Shown here piece by piece: positions 40,430 through 49,513 of a DNA stretch of 64,000 nucleotides. Source of the stretch: Mycolicibacterium sediminis (lineage in GTDB: Bacteria; Actinomycetota; Actinomycetes; Mycobacteriales; Mycobacteriaceae). Positions within the stretch are counted from its first letter, which is position 1, and every line of letters starts with the position of its first letter. The position numbers and the translations under genes were made by a program. The stretch spans positions 4,650,001 through 4,714,000 of the forward strand of contig NZ_AP022588.1 of assembly GCF_010731735.1 (NCBI RefSeq), written 5' to 3'. The notes under the pieces are model-generated. The model was not told the origin of the DNA and did not search any database. It worked only from the letters and a program-made list of their open reading frames with translations.

Positions 40430-41910
40430 CCGCACGCGGCAGGCTGTGGGGCGTCGGGCTCGGCCCCGGCGACCCGGAACTCGTCACCGTGAAGGCCGCC
40501 CGGGTGATCGGCGAGGCCGACGTCGTGGCGTATCACAGTGCGCGACATGGCCGCAGCATCGCTCGCGGCATCGCCGAGCCGTACCTGCGGCCCGGTCAGA
40601 TCGAGGAGCACCTGGTCTACCCGGTGACGACGGAGACCAGCGACCACCCGGGCGGCTACGCGGGCGCGATGGCCGACTTCTACACCGAGGCGGCCGAGCG
40701 GATCGCCGTGCACCTCGAGGCAGGCCGCGACGTAGCACTGCTCGCCGAGGGCGATCCGCTGTTCTACAGCTCCTACATGCACATGCACACCCGGCTGACG
40801 GAACGCTTCGAGGCGATCATCGTGCCCGGCGTCACGTCGGTCAGCGCGGCCTCGGCCGCGACGGGCACACCGCTGGTGCAGGGCGACGAGGTCCTGACGA
40901 TCCTGCCGGGCACCCTGCCGCCCGCCGAACTCCGCCGCCGGCTGCTCGACACCGACGCCGCCGTCATCATGAAGCTCGGCCGCACGTATCCCGCTGTGCT
41001 TCGGGCACTCTCGGAGGCAGGCCGGCTCGATCGGGCGTTCTACGTCGAACGGGCCAGCACCGAACGGCAGCGCGTGCTGCCCGCCGCCGACGCCGATCCC
41101 GAGTCGGTGCCGTACTTCGCGATCGCGATGGTGCCCGGAATGGCGCCGTCGCCGGATTCGCCACCGGAACCGGCCGGCAGCGTCGCCGTCGTGGGCCTGG
41201 GCCCCGGCGACGCCGAGTGGATGACGCCGCAGTCGCGCCGTGAGCTGGCGGCGGCGACCGACCTCATCGGCTACGCCCCCTACCTCGACCGCGTCGGCGT
41301 CCGCGACGGTCAGACACTGCACCCCAGCGACAACACCGACGAGCCCGAGCGTGCCCGGCTGGCCTGTTCGCTCGCCCGGGAGGGTCGGGCGGTGGCCGTC
41401 GTCTCCTCCGGTGATCCCGGCGTGTTCGCGATGGCGACCGCGGTGCTCGAGGAGGCCGAGGCGTGGCCGGACGTCGACGTGCGGGTCATCCCGGCGATGA
41501 CGGCGGCGCAGGCCGTGGCGAGCCGGGTCGGCGCACCGCTGGGACACGACTACGCGGTGATCTCGCTGTCGGACCGCCTGAAGCCGTGGGACGTGATCGC
41601 CGCCCGGCTCACCGCGGCCGCCACCAGCGACCTGGTCCTCGCGATCTACAACCCGGCGAGCAAGACCCGCACCTGGCAGGTCGGTGCGATGCGCGACATC
41701 CTGCTCGAGCACCGCGATCCCGGCACCCCGGTCGTGATCGGCAGGGACGTATCCGGGCCGCGCGAGCACGTGCGCGTCGTGCGGCTGGGCGACCTCGACC
41801 CGGCCGACGTCGACATGCGCTGCCTGCTCATCGTCGGCTCGTCGCAGACCCGGTGGCACTCGAACGGTTCGGGTGACCGCGTGTTCACCCTGCGCCGCTA
41901 CCCCGACTGA
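40426..41910 (+). CDS. cobIJ: Fused precorrin-2 C20- and precorrin-3B C17-methyltransferase
   Basis: A 494-residue bifunctional methyltransferase. Residues 1 to about 245 are CobI (C20 methylation): GRLWGVGLGPGDPELVTVKA, LAEGDPLFYSSYMHMHTRL and VPGVTSVSAASAATGTPLVQ. Residues from about 251 are CobJ (C17 methylation with ring contraction): VAVVGLGPGDAEWMTPQSRR, VAVVSSGDPGVFAMATAVLE, MTAAQAVASRVGAPLGHDYA and LVLAIYNPASKTRTWQVG. The fusion is the normal form in mycobacteria (CobI/CobJ). Its ATG overlaps the cobH stop. Confidence 0.96.
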   Translation: MTARGRLWGVGLGPGDPELVTVKAARVIGEADVVAYHSARHGRSIARGIAEPYLRPGQIEEHLVYPVTTETSDHPGGYAGAMADFYTEAAERIAVHLEAGRDVALLAEGDPLFYSSYMHMHTRLTERFEAIIVPGVTSVSAASAATGTPLVQGDEVLTILPGTLPPAELRRRLLDTDAAVIMKLGRTYPAVLRALSEAGRLDRAFYVERASTERQRVLPAADADPESVPYFAIAMVPGMAPSPDSPPEPAGSVAVVGLGPGDAEWMTPQSRRELAAATDLIGYAPYLDRVGVRDGQTLHPSDNTDEPERARLACSLAREGRAVAVVSSGDPGVFAMATAVLEEAEAWPDVDVRVIPAMTAAQAVASRVGAPLGHDYAVISLSDRLKPWDVIAARLTAAATSDLVLAIYNPASKTRTWQVGAMRDILLEHRDPGTPVVIGRDVSGPREHVRVVRLGDLDPADVDMRCLLIVGSSQTRWHSNGSGDRVFTLRRYPD

Positions 41911-41938
41911 ACGACCCGCCGCAGGCCGTCGACCACCG

Positions 41939-41967
41939 TTGACAGCTGTCAGCACCGCCGATAGTGT
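41939..41967 (+). promoter_or_regulatory. Promoter with embedded palindrome before the phosphotransferase
   Basis: TTGACA (41939-41944), 17 bases, TAGTGT (41962-41967) makes a good housekeeping promoter. Its -35 lies within the palindrome TGACAGCTGTCA (41940-41951), so a bound repressor would block polymerase. Spacing puts the transcript start at or next to GTG 41976. The palindrome (TTGAC-N4-GTCA) resembles that at 7543-7560. Confidence 0.55.
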
Positions 41968-41975
41968 CCGGCCTC

Positions 41976-43052
41976 GTGACGTCGGACCCGGGTATGGCCG
42001 TATCGATTCCGCGCAGTCCCGCCGACGTGACGCCGGAGTTCCTGACCGCGGCGCTCGGCACCAACGTGACCGCCGTCGAGGCCGAACCGATCGGCACCGG
42101 GCAGACCGGTGCGACGTACCGCCTGACGGTCACCTACGCGCGGGACGTCGACCTGCCCCCGACCTTCGCGGTGAAGCTGCCCTCGCAGGACGAGACCGTG
42201 CGCGAACGCGTCGCGCTCGGATACCGCGCTGAGCACGCCTTCTACACGCGGATCGCGGAGTCCGTCCGCGTGCCGATGCCACGGATGTACTACTGCGACA
42301 TCTCCGACGACGGCGGCGACATCGTGCTGCTGCTCGCCGACATGGCCCCCGCGGTGCAGGGCGACCAGATCGGCGGCTGCGACGCGACCGAGGCCGAACT
42401 CGCCGTCCGCGCCATCGCCGGCCTGCACGGACCGACGTGGTGTGACCCTGCCTGGGCCGACTTCCCCGGTCTGGTGATGCCGCTGGCAACCGCCGACATC
42501 GCCAAGGGCATGGGCGACCTCGCGGTCATGGCCACCCAGATCACCCTCGACCGGCTCGGCGACCGGATGGCCGACGAGAACCGTTCGACCGCAACGCAGT
42601 CCATGGCCAAGGTGACGCCGTGGCTGCTCGCCGAGCCGGGTCGGTTCTCGCTGATGCACGGTGACTACCGGCTCGACAACCTGCTGTTCACCCCCGACCG
42701 GACCGCGATCACGGTGGTCGACTGGCAGACCCTCGGCGCCGGTCTGCCGGCGCGCGACCTGGCCTACTTCACCGCGACCAGCCTGCTGCCGGATTTGCGC
42801 GCCGAACTCGACGAGCACCTGGTGGCCGCCTACCACGACGAACTGCTCGGGTATGGCGTGACGGACTACGACCGCGACGCGTGCTGGCGGGACTACCGAC
42901 TGGGCATGCTGCAGGCGCCGCTGATCACCACGCTCGGCTGCGCGTTCGCCGGCAACACCGAGCGCGGCGACGAGATGATGCGCGTCATGCTCGAACGCGG
43001 CTGCCAGGCGATCCGCGACCTCGACAGCATGGACCTGATCACGAGGCGCTGA
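41976..43052 (+). CDS. Phosphotransferase (aminoglycoside/ecdysteroid-kinase-like)
   Basis: A protein of about 358 residues with a kinase-like fold: IGTGQTGATYRLTVTYARD (nucleotide loop), TFAVKLPSQD with the ATP-anchoring Lys, IVLLLADMAPAVQGDQIGGC, LMHGDYRLDNLLFTPD (catalytic loop) and ITVVDWQTLGAGLPARDLAY. It is paralogous to the N-terminal domain of the fusion protein at 5494-7491 but lacks the AttH-like part. GTG 41976 is preferred from the promoter; GTG 41964 and ATG 41994 are possible. It sits inside the cobalamin cluster but has no known role in it, and its 3' end overlaps cobK by 14 bp. Confidence 0.8.
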   Translation: MTSDPGMAVSIPRSPADVTPEFLTAALGTNVTAVEAEPIGTGQTGATYRLTVTYARDVDLPPTFAVKLPSQDETVRERVALGYRAEHAFYTRIAESVRVPMPRMYYCDISDDGGDIVLLLADMAPAVQGDQIGGCDATEAELAVRAIAGLHGPTWCDPAWADFPGLVMPLATADIAKGMGDLAVMATQITLDRLGDRMADENRSTATQSMAKVTPWLLAEPGRFSLMHGDYRLDNLLFTPDRTAITVVDWQTLGAGLPARDLAYFTATSLLPDLRAELDEHLVAAYHDELLGYGVTDYDRDACWRDYRLGMLQAPLITTLGCAFAGNTERGDEMMRVMLERGCQAIRDLDSMDLITRR

Positions 43053-43776
43053 CCTCGCGCGCCCGGACCCAGGACACGGCCTCGTCGACGGTCGCCACCA
43101 CCTCGACGCCGTCGGGCAGCGGGGGTCGTTCCACCATCACGACCGCCACCCCGAGGTCGGCAGCCGCGTCGAGCTTCGCGTGGGTCATCGCACCACCGCT
43201 GTTCTTGGTGACCAGCACGTCGATCCCGTACCGCTGCAACAGGTCCCGTTCGCCGTCCACGTGGTAGGGGCCGCGGGAGAGCAGCAGCTCGCAGTCAGCG
43301 GGCAGCGTGTCGGGGTCCGGCGCGGTGACCGCGCGGATCAGGAACCACGCGTCGACGCCGGCGAACGCCGCGGTGCCGGATCGGCCCGTGGTCAGGAACA
43401 CCCGCCGGTGGCCCCGTTCGGCGACGACGCGGGCGGCCTCGACGTCGGACCCCACCACCACCGCACGGCCGGGTGCCCACGCGGGCCGGGCCAGCACCAG
43501 GTGGGGCACCTGCGAAGCGCGGCACGCCGCCGTCGCGTGCGCGGTGATGGTCGCGGCGAACGGGTGGGTGGCGTCGACGACGGCGTCGACGGCGTTGTCG
43601 GTCAACCAGTCCCGAAGTCCGGCCGCGCCGCCGTAGCCACCGATCCGCACCCGTCCGACCGGTAGCGCGGGATCGGGCACGCGGCCGGCGAGCGAGCTGA
43701 TCACCTCGACCTCGTCGTGCAGGCGGGCGGCGAGGGCGCGCGCCTCACCGGTACCGCCGAGCAACAGCAGGCGCAC
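43039..43776 (-). CDS. cobK: Precorrin-6A reductase CobK
   Basis: A 245-residue NADPH-dependent reductase, precorrin-6A to dihydro-precorrin-6 (precorrin-6B). The N-terminal nucleotide loop is LLLLGGTGEARALAARL; ISSLAGRVPDPALPVG, RIGGYGGAAGLRDWL, DAVVDATHPFAATITAHA, RRVFLTTGRSGTAAFAG and VLVTKNSGGAMTHAKLDAA follow, as in Rv2070c-type proteins. The GTG overlaps the stop of cobM by one base (TAGTG). It is the last gene of the cobL-cobM-cobK unit. Confidence 0.95.
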   Translation of the reverse strand: MRLLLLGGTGEARALAARLHDEVEVISSLAGRVPDPALPVGRVRIGGYGGAAGLRDWLTDNAVDAVVDATHPFAATITAHATAACRASQVPHLVLARPAWAPGRAVVVGSDVEAARVVAERGHRRVFLTTGRSGTAAFAGVDAWFLIRAVTAPDPDTLPADCELLLSRGPYHVDGERDLLQRYGIDVLVTKNSGGAMTHAKLDAAADLGVAVVMVERPPLPDGVEVVATVDEAVSWVRAREVSAS

Positions 43777-44537
43777 TAGTGCCGACTCCCCCGGCGACGG
43801 TCCGCGGAGTACAGGTAGCTGTCGGTGCCGCCGACGCCGTCCGCGGCCAACACGTCGCCGACCACGATCACCGCAGTGCGGGTGACGTTCGCGGCGTGCA
43901 TCCGCTCGGCGACGTCGGCCAGGGTGCACCGGATCACCGTCTCCTCCGGCCAGCTGGCGAATGCCACCACGGCACAGGGCGTCTCGGGCGTGAACCGCCC
44001 GGCGACCAGCTCGAGCACGATGGCGTCGATCTGCGCCGCGGCGAGGTGCAGCACCAGTGTCCCGCCCGTGGTGGCCAGCGTGCGCAGGTCCTCCCCCGGC
44101 GGCATGGCGGTCGACAGCGTGGCGACGCGGCTCAGGACGACCGTCTGCGCGACGCCGGGCACTGTCAGCTCCCGGCCCAGCGTGGCGGCCGCGGCGGCGA
44201 AGGCGGGTACGCCGGGCACCACCTCCCAGTCGATGCCGCGCGCGTCGAGGCGTCGGCACTGCTCGGCGATCGCGCTGTACAGCGACGGGTCCCCCGAGTG
44301 CAGGCGGGCGACGTCGTGGCCCGCCGCGTCCGCGGTGGCCAGCTCGTCGACGATCTGGTCCAGGTTCAGCGGTCCGGTGTCGACCACCCTCGCGTCCGGC
44401 GGGCACAGCGCCAGCAGGTCCGCGGGCATGATCGAGCCGGCGTAGAGGCACACCGGACAGCGCTCGATCAGCCGGTGTCCGCGCACGGTGATCAGGTCGG
44501 CGGCGCCCGGTCCGGCGCCGATGAAATACACGGTCAC
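43776..44537 (-). CDS. cobM: Precorrin-4 C11-methyltransferase CobM
   Basis: A 253-residue SAM-dependent methyltransferase. VYFIGAGPGAADLITVRGHR is the family opening, followed by CLYAGSIMPADLLALCPPDA, ARLHSGDPSLYSAIAEQ, VVPGVPAFAAAAATLGRELT and MPPGEDLRTLATTGGTLVLH. GTG 44537 is chosen since homology starts there and the codon overlaps the cobL stop (GTGA); a longer reading from 44555 is possible but intrudes into cobL. Confidence 0.95.
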   Translation of the reverse strand: MTVYFIGAGPGAADLITVRGHRLIERCPVCLYAGSIMPADLLALCPPDARVVDTGPLNLDQIVDELATADAAGHDVARLHSGDPSLYSAIAEQCRRLDARGIDWEVVPGVPAFAAAAATLGRELTVPGVAQTVVLSRVATLSTAMPPGEDLRTLATTGGTLVLHLAAAQIDAIVLELVAGRFTPETPCAVVAFASWPEETVIRCTLADVAERMHAANVTRTAVIVVGDVLAADGVGGTDSYLYSADRRRGSRH

Positions 44538-45712
44538 GGCTTGCTCGCGATCCACTGGGTGACGGGCATGGCGGGCCGCCAGCCGGTGAAGCCGCCGACG
44601 GGTTCGCCGCGCGAGTGCTGGAAGCGGCGCAGCTCACCCCCATGGCGTGAATACCACTGCGCCAGAACGGCCTCCGATTCGACCGTCACCACGTTGGCGA
44701 CGATCCTGCCACCCGGAGGGAGACGGTCCCAGCACGCGTCGAGCAGTCCTGCTTGACTGACCCCGCCGCCCACGAAGACGACGTCGGGCGCCGATTCGGC
44801 GTCGAACGCCCCCGGTGCGCCGGTCCGTACCGTCACCGCGGCGCCGAAAGCCGCGACGTTGGCGACGATCCGCGCGCGCCGCACCTCCGAGCGCTCGAAC
44901 GCGATTGCGCGGCAATCCATCCCGGCACGGCACCACTCGATGGCGATGCTCCCCGAGCCGGATCCGACGTCCCACAGCATCTCGCCGGGCCGTGGCGCGA
45001 GCGCCGCCATCGTCACCGCCCGCATCGACTGCTTGGTGAGTTGGCCGTCGTGCTCCAGCGCGTCGTCGGGCAGCGTCGCCAGCACACGCTCCTCGGGTAG
45101 GTAGCGCACGGCGATCACGTTGAGCGCGTCGACGCCCGTCGGCGGGCGCGACGCCCACTCGCGCGCCGTGGCGGCACGACGCAGTTCGGTTGGACCGCCG
45201 AGCTGTTCGAGCACGGTCATCTCCGACTCGCCCCGGCCGGTGTCGGTCAGCAGTCGCGCCAGCGCAGCCGGGCTGGAGCCGTCCCGGGACAGGACGACGG
45301 CGCGGCCACCGCGACGCACCGCGGTGTGCGGCTCGGCGGTGACGAGGCTGATGATCTCGGTGTCCTGCACCGGCCACCCCACCCGCGCGCACGCCAGCGT
45401 CACCGACGACACGTGCGGCAGCACCGCGACCCGCTCGGCGCCGTGCACTCGGATCAGCGCCCCGCCCACGCCGTGCAGCAGCGGATCCCCGCTGGCCACC
45501 ACGTGCACGTCGCCGTCCACGTCGTCGAGCAGCGTGCGCAGCGCGGGCAACATCGGCGACGGCCACTCCCGGCGCACCGCGGTCACGGACGAGTCGAGCA
45601 GCTCCAGCTGCCGGCTCGAGCCGTAGACGACCGTGGCGCGGTGCAATTCGGCTCTCGACGCCGGTGCGACGCCCGCCATCCCGTCGGCGCCGATGCCCAC
45701 CACGACGATCAT
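44534..45712 (-). CDS. cobL: Precorrin-6Y C5,15-methyltransferase (decarboxylating) CobL
   Basis: A 392-residue bifunctional enzyme. Residues 1 to about 200 are the CbiE-like methyltransferase (VVVGIGADGMAGVAPASRAE; HVVASGDPLLHGVGGALIRV; VTLACARVGWPVQDTEIISL). Residues about 205-392 are the CbiT-like domain (QLTKQSMRAVTMAALAPRPG; LWDVGSGSGSIAIEWCRAGM; DVVFVGGGVSQAGLLDACWD). It methylates C5 and C15 and removes the acetate carboxyl at C12. ATG 45712 overlaps the stop of the upstream SDR gene (ATGA), so the four genes are coupled. Confidence 0.95.
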   Translation of the reverse strand: MIVVVGIGADGMAGVAPASRAELHRATVVYGSSRQLELLDSSVTAVRREWPSPMLPALRTLLDDVDGDVHVVASGDPLLHGVGGALIRVHGAERVAVLPHVSSVTLACARVGWPVQDTEIISLVTAEPHTAVRRGGRAVVLSRDGSSPAALARLLTDTGRGESEMTVLEQLGGPTELRRAATAREWASRPPTGVDALNVIAVRYLPEERVLATLPDDALEHDGQLTKQSMRAVTMAALAPRPGEMLWDVGSGSGSIAIEWCRAGMDCRAIAFERSEVRRARIVANVAAFGAAVTVRTGAPGAFDAESAPDVVFVGGGVSQAGLLDACWDRLPPGGRIVANVVTVESEAVLAQWYSRHGGELRRFQHSRGEPVGGFTGWRPAMPVTQWIASKP

Positions 45713-46491
45713 CGGGGAAGTCTCCGCCACACCGCACGCGGCATCAACCGGAGCACCACCACCAGCGCGCCCAGCGCCCTCGGCACCCAGATCTCGGTCC
45801 GCCGACCGGCGAGTGCCTTCGCCGCCGCCTCTGCCACCTGGGCCGGGGTGCTCGACAGCGGGGCAGGCGACATGCCCTCGGTCATCCGGCCGATCACGAA
45901 GCCCGGCCGGACGAGCAGCAGCCGCACCCCCGACCCGTGCAGCGCGTCGGTGAGACCGCGGGCGAACCCGTCGAGACCCGCCTTGGCCGACCCGTAGACG
46001 TAGTTGGCCCGGCGCACCCGCGCGCCGGCGACCGACGAGAACACCACGAGGTCGCCGCGACCCCAGCCGCGCATCGTGGCGGCGAGCACCGTCAGCAGGC
46101 TGACCTGTGCGGTGAAGTCGGTGTGGACGATGGCCGCCGCGTGGGCGGCGTCGCCCTCCGCGCGGGCCTGATCACCCAGGATCCCGAACGCCACGACCGC
46201 GGTGCCGATCCGGCCGTGATCGGCGACGATGGACGCCACGACCTTCGGGTGCGACGCCAGGTCGTCGGCGTCGAACTCGACCGTGTGCACCGCCCGGGCG
46301 CCCGCCGCCGTCACCGCGGCGACCTCGTCGTCCAACTGATCGGCACGACGCGCGGCGAGCACCACCGTGGCCCCGGCGGCGAGCCGGGTCGCCAGCTCGA
46401 CCCCGATCTCGCTGCGGCCGCCGAACACGACCACCACGCCGCCCGCCGGCGGTTCCTCGCGCAGGCCGTCCCGGGCCGTCGTGTCCTCCAT
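45709..46491 (-). CDS. Short-chain dehydrogenase/reductase (Rv2073c type)
   Basis: A 260-residue SDR. The nucleotide loop reads VVVFGGRSEIGVELATRLA (GGRSEIG in place of the usual TGxxxGIG), the active site Tyr and Lys are in YVYGSAKAGLDGFARGL, and the Ser is in LVVFSSVAGARVRRAN. The C-terminus adds a hydrophobic and basic tail (VVVLRLMPRAVWRRLPR) that may touch the membrane. It resembles decaprenylphosphoryl-ribose-type SDRs and Rv2073c, which holds the same place beside cobL in M. tuberculosis. Substrate unknown. First gene of the cobL-cobM-cobK unit. Confidence 0.88.
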   Translation of the reverse strand: MEDTTARDGLREEPPAGGVVVVFGGRSEIGVELATRLAAGATVVLAARRADQLDDEVAAVTAAGARAVHTVEFDADDLASHPKVVASIVADHGRIGTAVVAFGILGDQARAEGDAAHAAAIVHTDFTAQVSLLTVLAATMRGWGRGDLVVFSSVAGARVRRANYVYGSAKAGLDGFARGLTDALHGSGVRLLLVRPGFVIGRMTEGMSPAPLSSTPAQVAEAAAKALAGRRTEIWVPRALGALVVVLRLMPRAVWRRLPR

Positions 46492-46526
46492 GGCTGCGAT
46501 TATGTCCTGCGCTAGGTTGGACCCCG

Positions 46527-46952
46527 ATGGCTACTTCCGGTCGCAAGGCAACGACCCGGCTCACGAACGACGCGATCGCGTTCCTCACGGAGCGCCATCT
46601 CGCCATGCTGACCACGCTGCGGTCCGACGGCTCACCACACGTCGTGGCGGTCGGCTTCACGTTCGACCCGAAGACGCACATCGCCCGGGTGATCACGACC
46701 GGCGGGTCGCAGAAGGCGGTGAACGCGGCCGAGCGCGGCGTCGCGGTGCTCAGCCAGGTGGACGGCGCGCGGTGGCTCTCGCTGGAGGGCAAGTCGACGG
46801 TCAGCGGCGACACCGAACCCGTCCGCGACGCCGAACTGCGCTACGCACAGCGCTACCGGACCCCGCGGGTCAACCCGCGACGCGTCGTCATCGAGGTCCG
46901 CGTCGAGCGCGTGCTCGGCTCGTCGGAACTGCTCGACCGCTCCGGTGACTGA
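46527..46952 (+). CDS. F420-dependent reductase (Rv2074 type)
   Basis: A 141-residue split-barrel protein: AIAFLTERHLAMLTTLRSDG, SPHVVAVGFTFDPKTHIARV, TTGGSQKAVNAAERGVAVLS and VDGARWLSLEGKSTVSGD. Rv2074 of M. tuberculosis, in the same place, is known as an F420H2-dependent biliverdin reductase, so the same activity is likely. The ATG follows a TAGGTT box by eight bases (near-leaderless). Divergent from the SDR gene. Confidence 0.88.
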   Translation: MATSGRKATTRLTNDAIAFLTERHLAMLTTLRSDGSPHVVAVGFTFDPKTHIARVITTGGSQKAVNAAERGVAVLSQVDGARWLSLEGKSTVSGDTEPVRDAELRYAQRYRTPRVNPRRVVIEVRVERVLGSSELLDRSGD

Positions 46953-46973
46953 TCGGCTCCGCCGACGGGGCGA

Positions 46974-48119
46974 CTAACGCCGCACCGGCACCACGACCAA
47001 CTCGTGCGGCCGGTCGTTCATCGACAGCGCGCCGTCCTCGGTGACCACGACGATGTCCTCGATGCGCGCGCCCCACTCGCCGGAGAAGTAGATCCCCGGC
47101 TCGACACTGAACACCATGCCCACCTCGAGCGGCAGGTCGTTGCCGGCGACGATGTAGGGCTCCTCGTGCACCGACAGACCGATGCCGTGCCCGGTGCGAT
47201 GGACGAAGACGTCGGCGAGGCCCTCGGCGGCGAGCACATGGCGCGCGGCGGCGTCGACCTGCTCGGCGGTCACGCCCGGCCGCACCGCCGCGACCGCAGC
47301 CCGCTGCGCTCGCTCCAGCACGGCATAACGGCGTGCGACGTCCTCGGCCGGTTCCCCGATGCTGTACGTGCGCGTCGAGTCCGAGTTGTAGCCGGGCTCG
47401 TACGGCCCGCCGATGTCGACCACGACGACGTCGCCCTCGAGCAGTTCGCGATCGGAGCACTCGTGGTGCGGATCGGCGCCGTTGGGCCCGGATCCGACGA
47501 TGATGAACGCCACCTCCGAATGGCCTTCGGCGACAATCGCTTCCGCGATGTCGGCGGCGACGTCGGCCTCGGTGCGGCCCGGGACCAGGAACTCGGGCAC
47601 CCGGGCGTGGACGCGGTCGATCGCCGCACCGGCCTTGCGCAGCGCGTCGATCTCGGCGGCGTCCTTCACCATCCGCAGCCGGCGCAGCACGTCGGTGGCG
47701 AGCACCGGCACCACGCCGAGCACGTCGGCGAGCGGCAGCAGGTGCAGTGCGGGCATGGAGTCGGTGACGGCGGTCGCGACACCGAGGCCGCCGAGGGTGT
47801 CGGCGACCAGGGCGTAGGGGTCGTCGCCGTCCACCCAATCCCGCACGGCCAGGCCGAGATCGGGAACCGCGGACTCGCGCAGCGCCGCCAGCTCCATCCG
47901 GGGGACGACGATCGTCGGCGCCCCGGCCGCGGGCAGCACGAGCGCGGTCAGTCGTTCGAACGTCTGGGCGCGAGACCCCAGCAGGTAGCGCAGGTCGTAC
48001 CCGGGCGTGATGATCAGCCCGGCAAGGCCGGCGGCCGCGGTGGCCTCCTGGGCGGCGCGCAGTCGATCGGCGTACACGTCGGTGCTGAATCGTCCACTGT
48101 TCTCGACGTCGGAGTCCAT
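46974..48119 (-). CDS. pepE: Xaa-Pro dipeptidase/aminopeptidase (M24) PepE
   Basis: A 381-residue cytosolic M24 metallopeptidase. The creatinase-like N-terminal domain (about 1-150) precedes the pita-bread domain with metal ligands in VVVVDIGGPYEPGYNSD (two Asp), VHRTGHGIGLSVHEEPYI (His), FSVEPGIYFSGEWG (Glu) and ARIEDIVVV (Glu). It is expected to cleave X-Pro peptides with two Mn or Co ions. The position beside the exonuclease gene matches Rv2089c/Rv2090. ATG is seven bases behind TAGCCT (leaderless). Confidence 0.94.
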   Translation of the reverse strand: MDSDVENSGRFSTDVYADRLRAAQEATAAAGLAGLIITPGYDLRYLLGSRAQTFERLTALVLPAAGAPTIVVPRMELAALRESAVPDLGLAVRDWVDGDDPYALVADTLGGLGVATAVTDSMPALHLLPLADVLGVVPVLATDVLRRLRMVKDAAEIDALRKAGAAIDRVHARVPEFLVPGRTEADVAADIAEAIVAEGHSEVAFIIVGSGPNGADPHHECSDRELLEGDVVVVDIGGPYEPGYNSDSTRTYSIGEPAEDVARRYAVLERAQRAAVAAVRPGVTAEQVDAAARHVLAAEGLADVFVHRTGHGIGLSVHEEPYIVAGNDLPLEVGMVFSVEPGIYFSGEWGARIEDIVVVTEDGALSMNDRPHELVVVPVRR

Positions 48120-48129
48120 GTCTTCGAGG

Positions 48130-48525
48130 CTAATCGGCGCCCCGGTACGTGGCGACCTCGACCAGGTTGCCGTCGGGATCCCGGCAGTAATGCGACGTCA
48201 TCGGGCCCCTGGCGCCGGTCCGCGAGATCGGGCCCTCGGTGATCTCGACACCGCGGGCGCGCAGCTGGTCACCGACCTCGGCGGCCTCGGCGTCGACGAT
48301 GAAGCACAGGTCCAGCGAGCCCGGGGCGTCCGCCGCGGCGGTGACCCAGCCCTCGGCACCGGTGGGACGGACGTTGATCTTCTGGCCGCCGAACGTCAGC
48401 GACACCCGGCCGTCGCCGTAGGATTCGCGCCGCATTCCGAGCACCCGCACGTACCAGTCGGCGGTCGTCTCGACGTCGTGGCAGTTGAGGACGACGTGGT
48501 CGATGCTTTCGACGGCGAAGGTCAT
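48130..48525 (-). CDS. VOC-family (glyoxalase/dioxygenase-like) protein
   Basis: A 131-residue vicinal-oxygen-chelate protein with two beta-alpha-beta-beta-beta modules: ESIDHVVLNCHDVETTADWY (His as first metal ligand), GRVSLTFGGQKINVRP, DAPGSLDLCFIVDAEAAEVG and GPMTSHYCRDPDGNLVEVAT (the DPDGN-Glu end). Metal ligands appear intact. Substrate cannot be told. It lies ten bases before pepE on the same strand and its -10 (TAGCGT) overlaps that of the divergent exonuclease gene. Confidence 0.87.
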   Translation of the reverse strand: MTFAVESIDHVVLNCHDVETTADWYVRVLGMRRESYGDGRVSLTFGGQKINVRPTGAEGWVTAAADAPGSLDLCFIVDAEAAEVGDQLRARGVEITEGPISRTGARGPMTSHYCRDPDGNLVEVATYRGAD

Positions 48526-48530
48526 ACCCC

Positions 48531-48540
48531 ACGCTACTGT
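48531..48540. promoter_or_regulatory. Overlapping divergent -10 boxes
   Basis: ACGCTACTGT holds TAGCGT on the minus strand (five bases before the VOC gene ATG) and TACTGT on the plus strand (seven bases before the exonuclease GTG). Both genes would be leaderless and would compete for polymerase. Confidence 0.55.
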
Positions 48541-48547
48541 CACTCGG

Positions 48548-49504
48548 GTGAGCGCACCCATCCTGCTTCTCGACGGCGCGAGCATGTGGTTCCGGTCCTA
48601 TTTCGGGGTGCCGTCCTCGATCACGGCGCCCGACGGCAGGCCGGTCAACGCCCTGCGCGGATTCCTCGACACCGTTGCCACCCTCATCACCCGGGAGCGG
48701 CCGTCACGCCTGGTGGTGTGCCTCGACCTGGACTGGCGGCCGCAGTGGCGGGTCGACCTGATCCCGTCGTACAAGGCGCATCGTGTCGAGAAGGAGCACA
48801 CCGGCGGCGAGCCCGACGTCGAGGAGGTGCCCGACGAGCTGACCCCGCAGGTCGACATGATCATGGCGATGCTCGACGCGTTCGGCATCGCCACCGCGGG
48901 CGCACCGGGTTACGAGGCCGACGACGTGCTGGGAACGCTGGCGACCCGCGAGCGGACCGACCCCGTCGTCGTGGTCAGCGGTGACCGCGACCTGCTGCAG
49001 CTCGTCGGCGACGAGCACGTGCCGGTGCGGGTGTTCTACATCGGCCGGGGGCTGTCGAAGGCGATCACCTTCGGGCCGAAGGAGGTCGCCGAGACCTACG
49101 GCGTGCCGCTCGACCGGGCGGGTACCGCCTATGCCGAACTCGCGCTGTTGCGTGGTGACCCGTCCGACGGCCTGCCCGGGGTGCCTGGCATCGGGGAGAA
49201 GACCGCCGCGACGCTGCTCGCCCAGCACGGATCGCTCGAGGCGATCGTCGCCGCGGCCAACGACAAGACCTCGAAGATGCCTGCCGCACAGCGGAAGAAG
49301 CTCCTGGCGGCCGCCGACTACATCGCCGCCGCCGAGCCGGTGGTGCTGGTGGCACGCGACGCGCCCGTGACCGTCTCGGGCGACTCGGACGTGCTGCCGC
49401 TGACCGCGAAGCACCCCCGCAAGGTCGCCGAACTCGCCGCGGAGTACGGCGTCACCTCGTCGATCGGCAGGCTGCAGAAGGCGCTCGACGATCTGCCCGG
49501 CTAG
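48548..49504 (+). CDS. 5'-3' exonuclease (FEN/PolA N-terminal type, Rv2090)
   Basis: A 318-residue structure-specific nuclease, homologous to the 5' nuclease domain of DNA polymerase I. Acidic metal ligands are seen in ILLLDGASMWFRSYFG, VVCLDLDWRPQWR, GYEADDVLGTLATRE and VVVSGDRDLLQLV; the helix-three-turn-helix is SDGLPGVPGIGEKTAATLLA. The PolA polymerase domain is absent. GTG 48548 is supported by the TACTGT box seven bases earlier. Likely acts in removal of RNA primers or flaps alongside PolA. Confidence 0.93.
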   Translation: MSAPILLLDGASMWFRSYFGVPSSITAPDGRPVNALRGFLDTVATLITRERPSRLVVCLDLDWRPQWRVDLIPSYKAHRVEKEHTGGEPDVEEVPDELTPQVDMIMAMLDAFGIATAGAPGYEADDVLGTLATRERTDPVVVVSGDRDLLQLVGDEHVPVRVFYIGRGLSKAITFGPKEVAETYGVPLDRAGTAYAELALLRGDPSDGLPGVPGIGEKTAATLLAQHGSLEAIVAAANDKTSKMPAAQRKKLLAAADYIAAAEPVVLVARDAPVTVSGDSDVLPLTAKHPRKVAELAAEYGVTSSIGRLQKALDDLPG

Positions 49505-49513
49505 GTGCCGGCG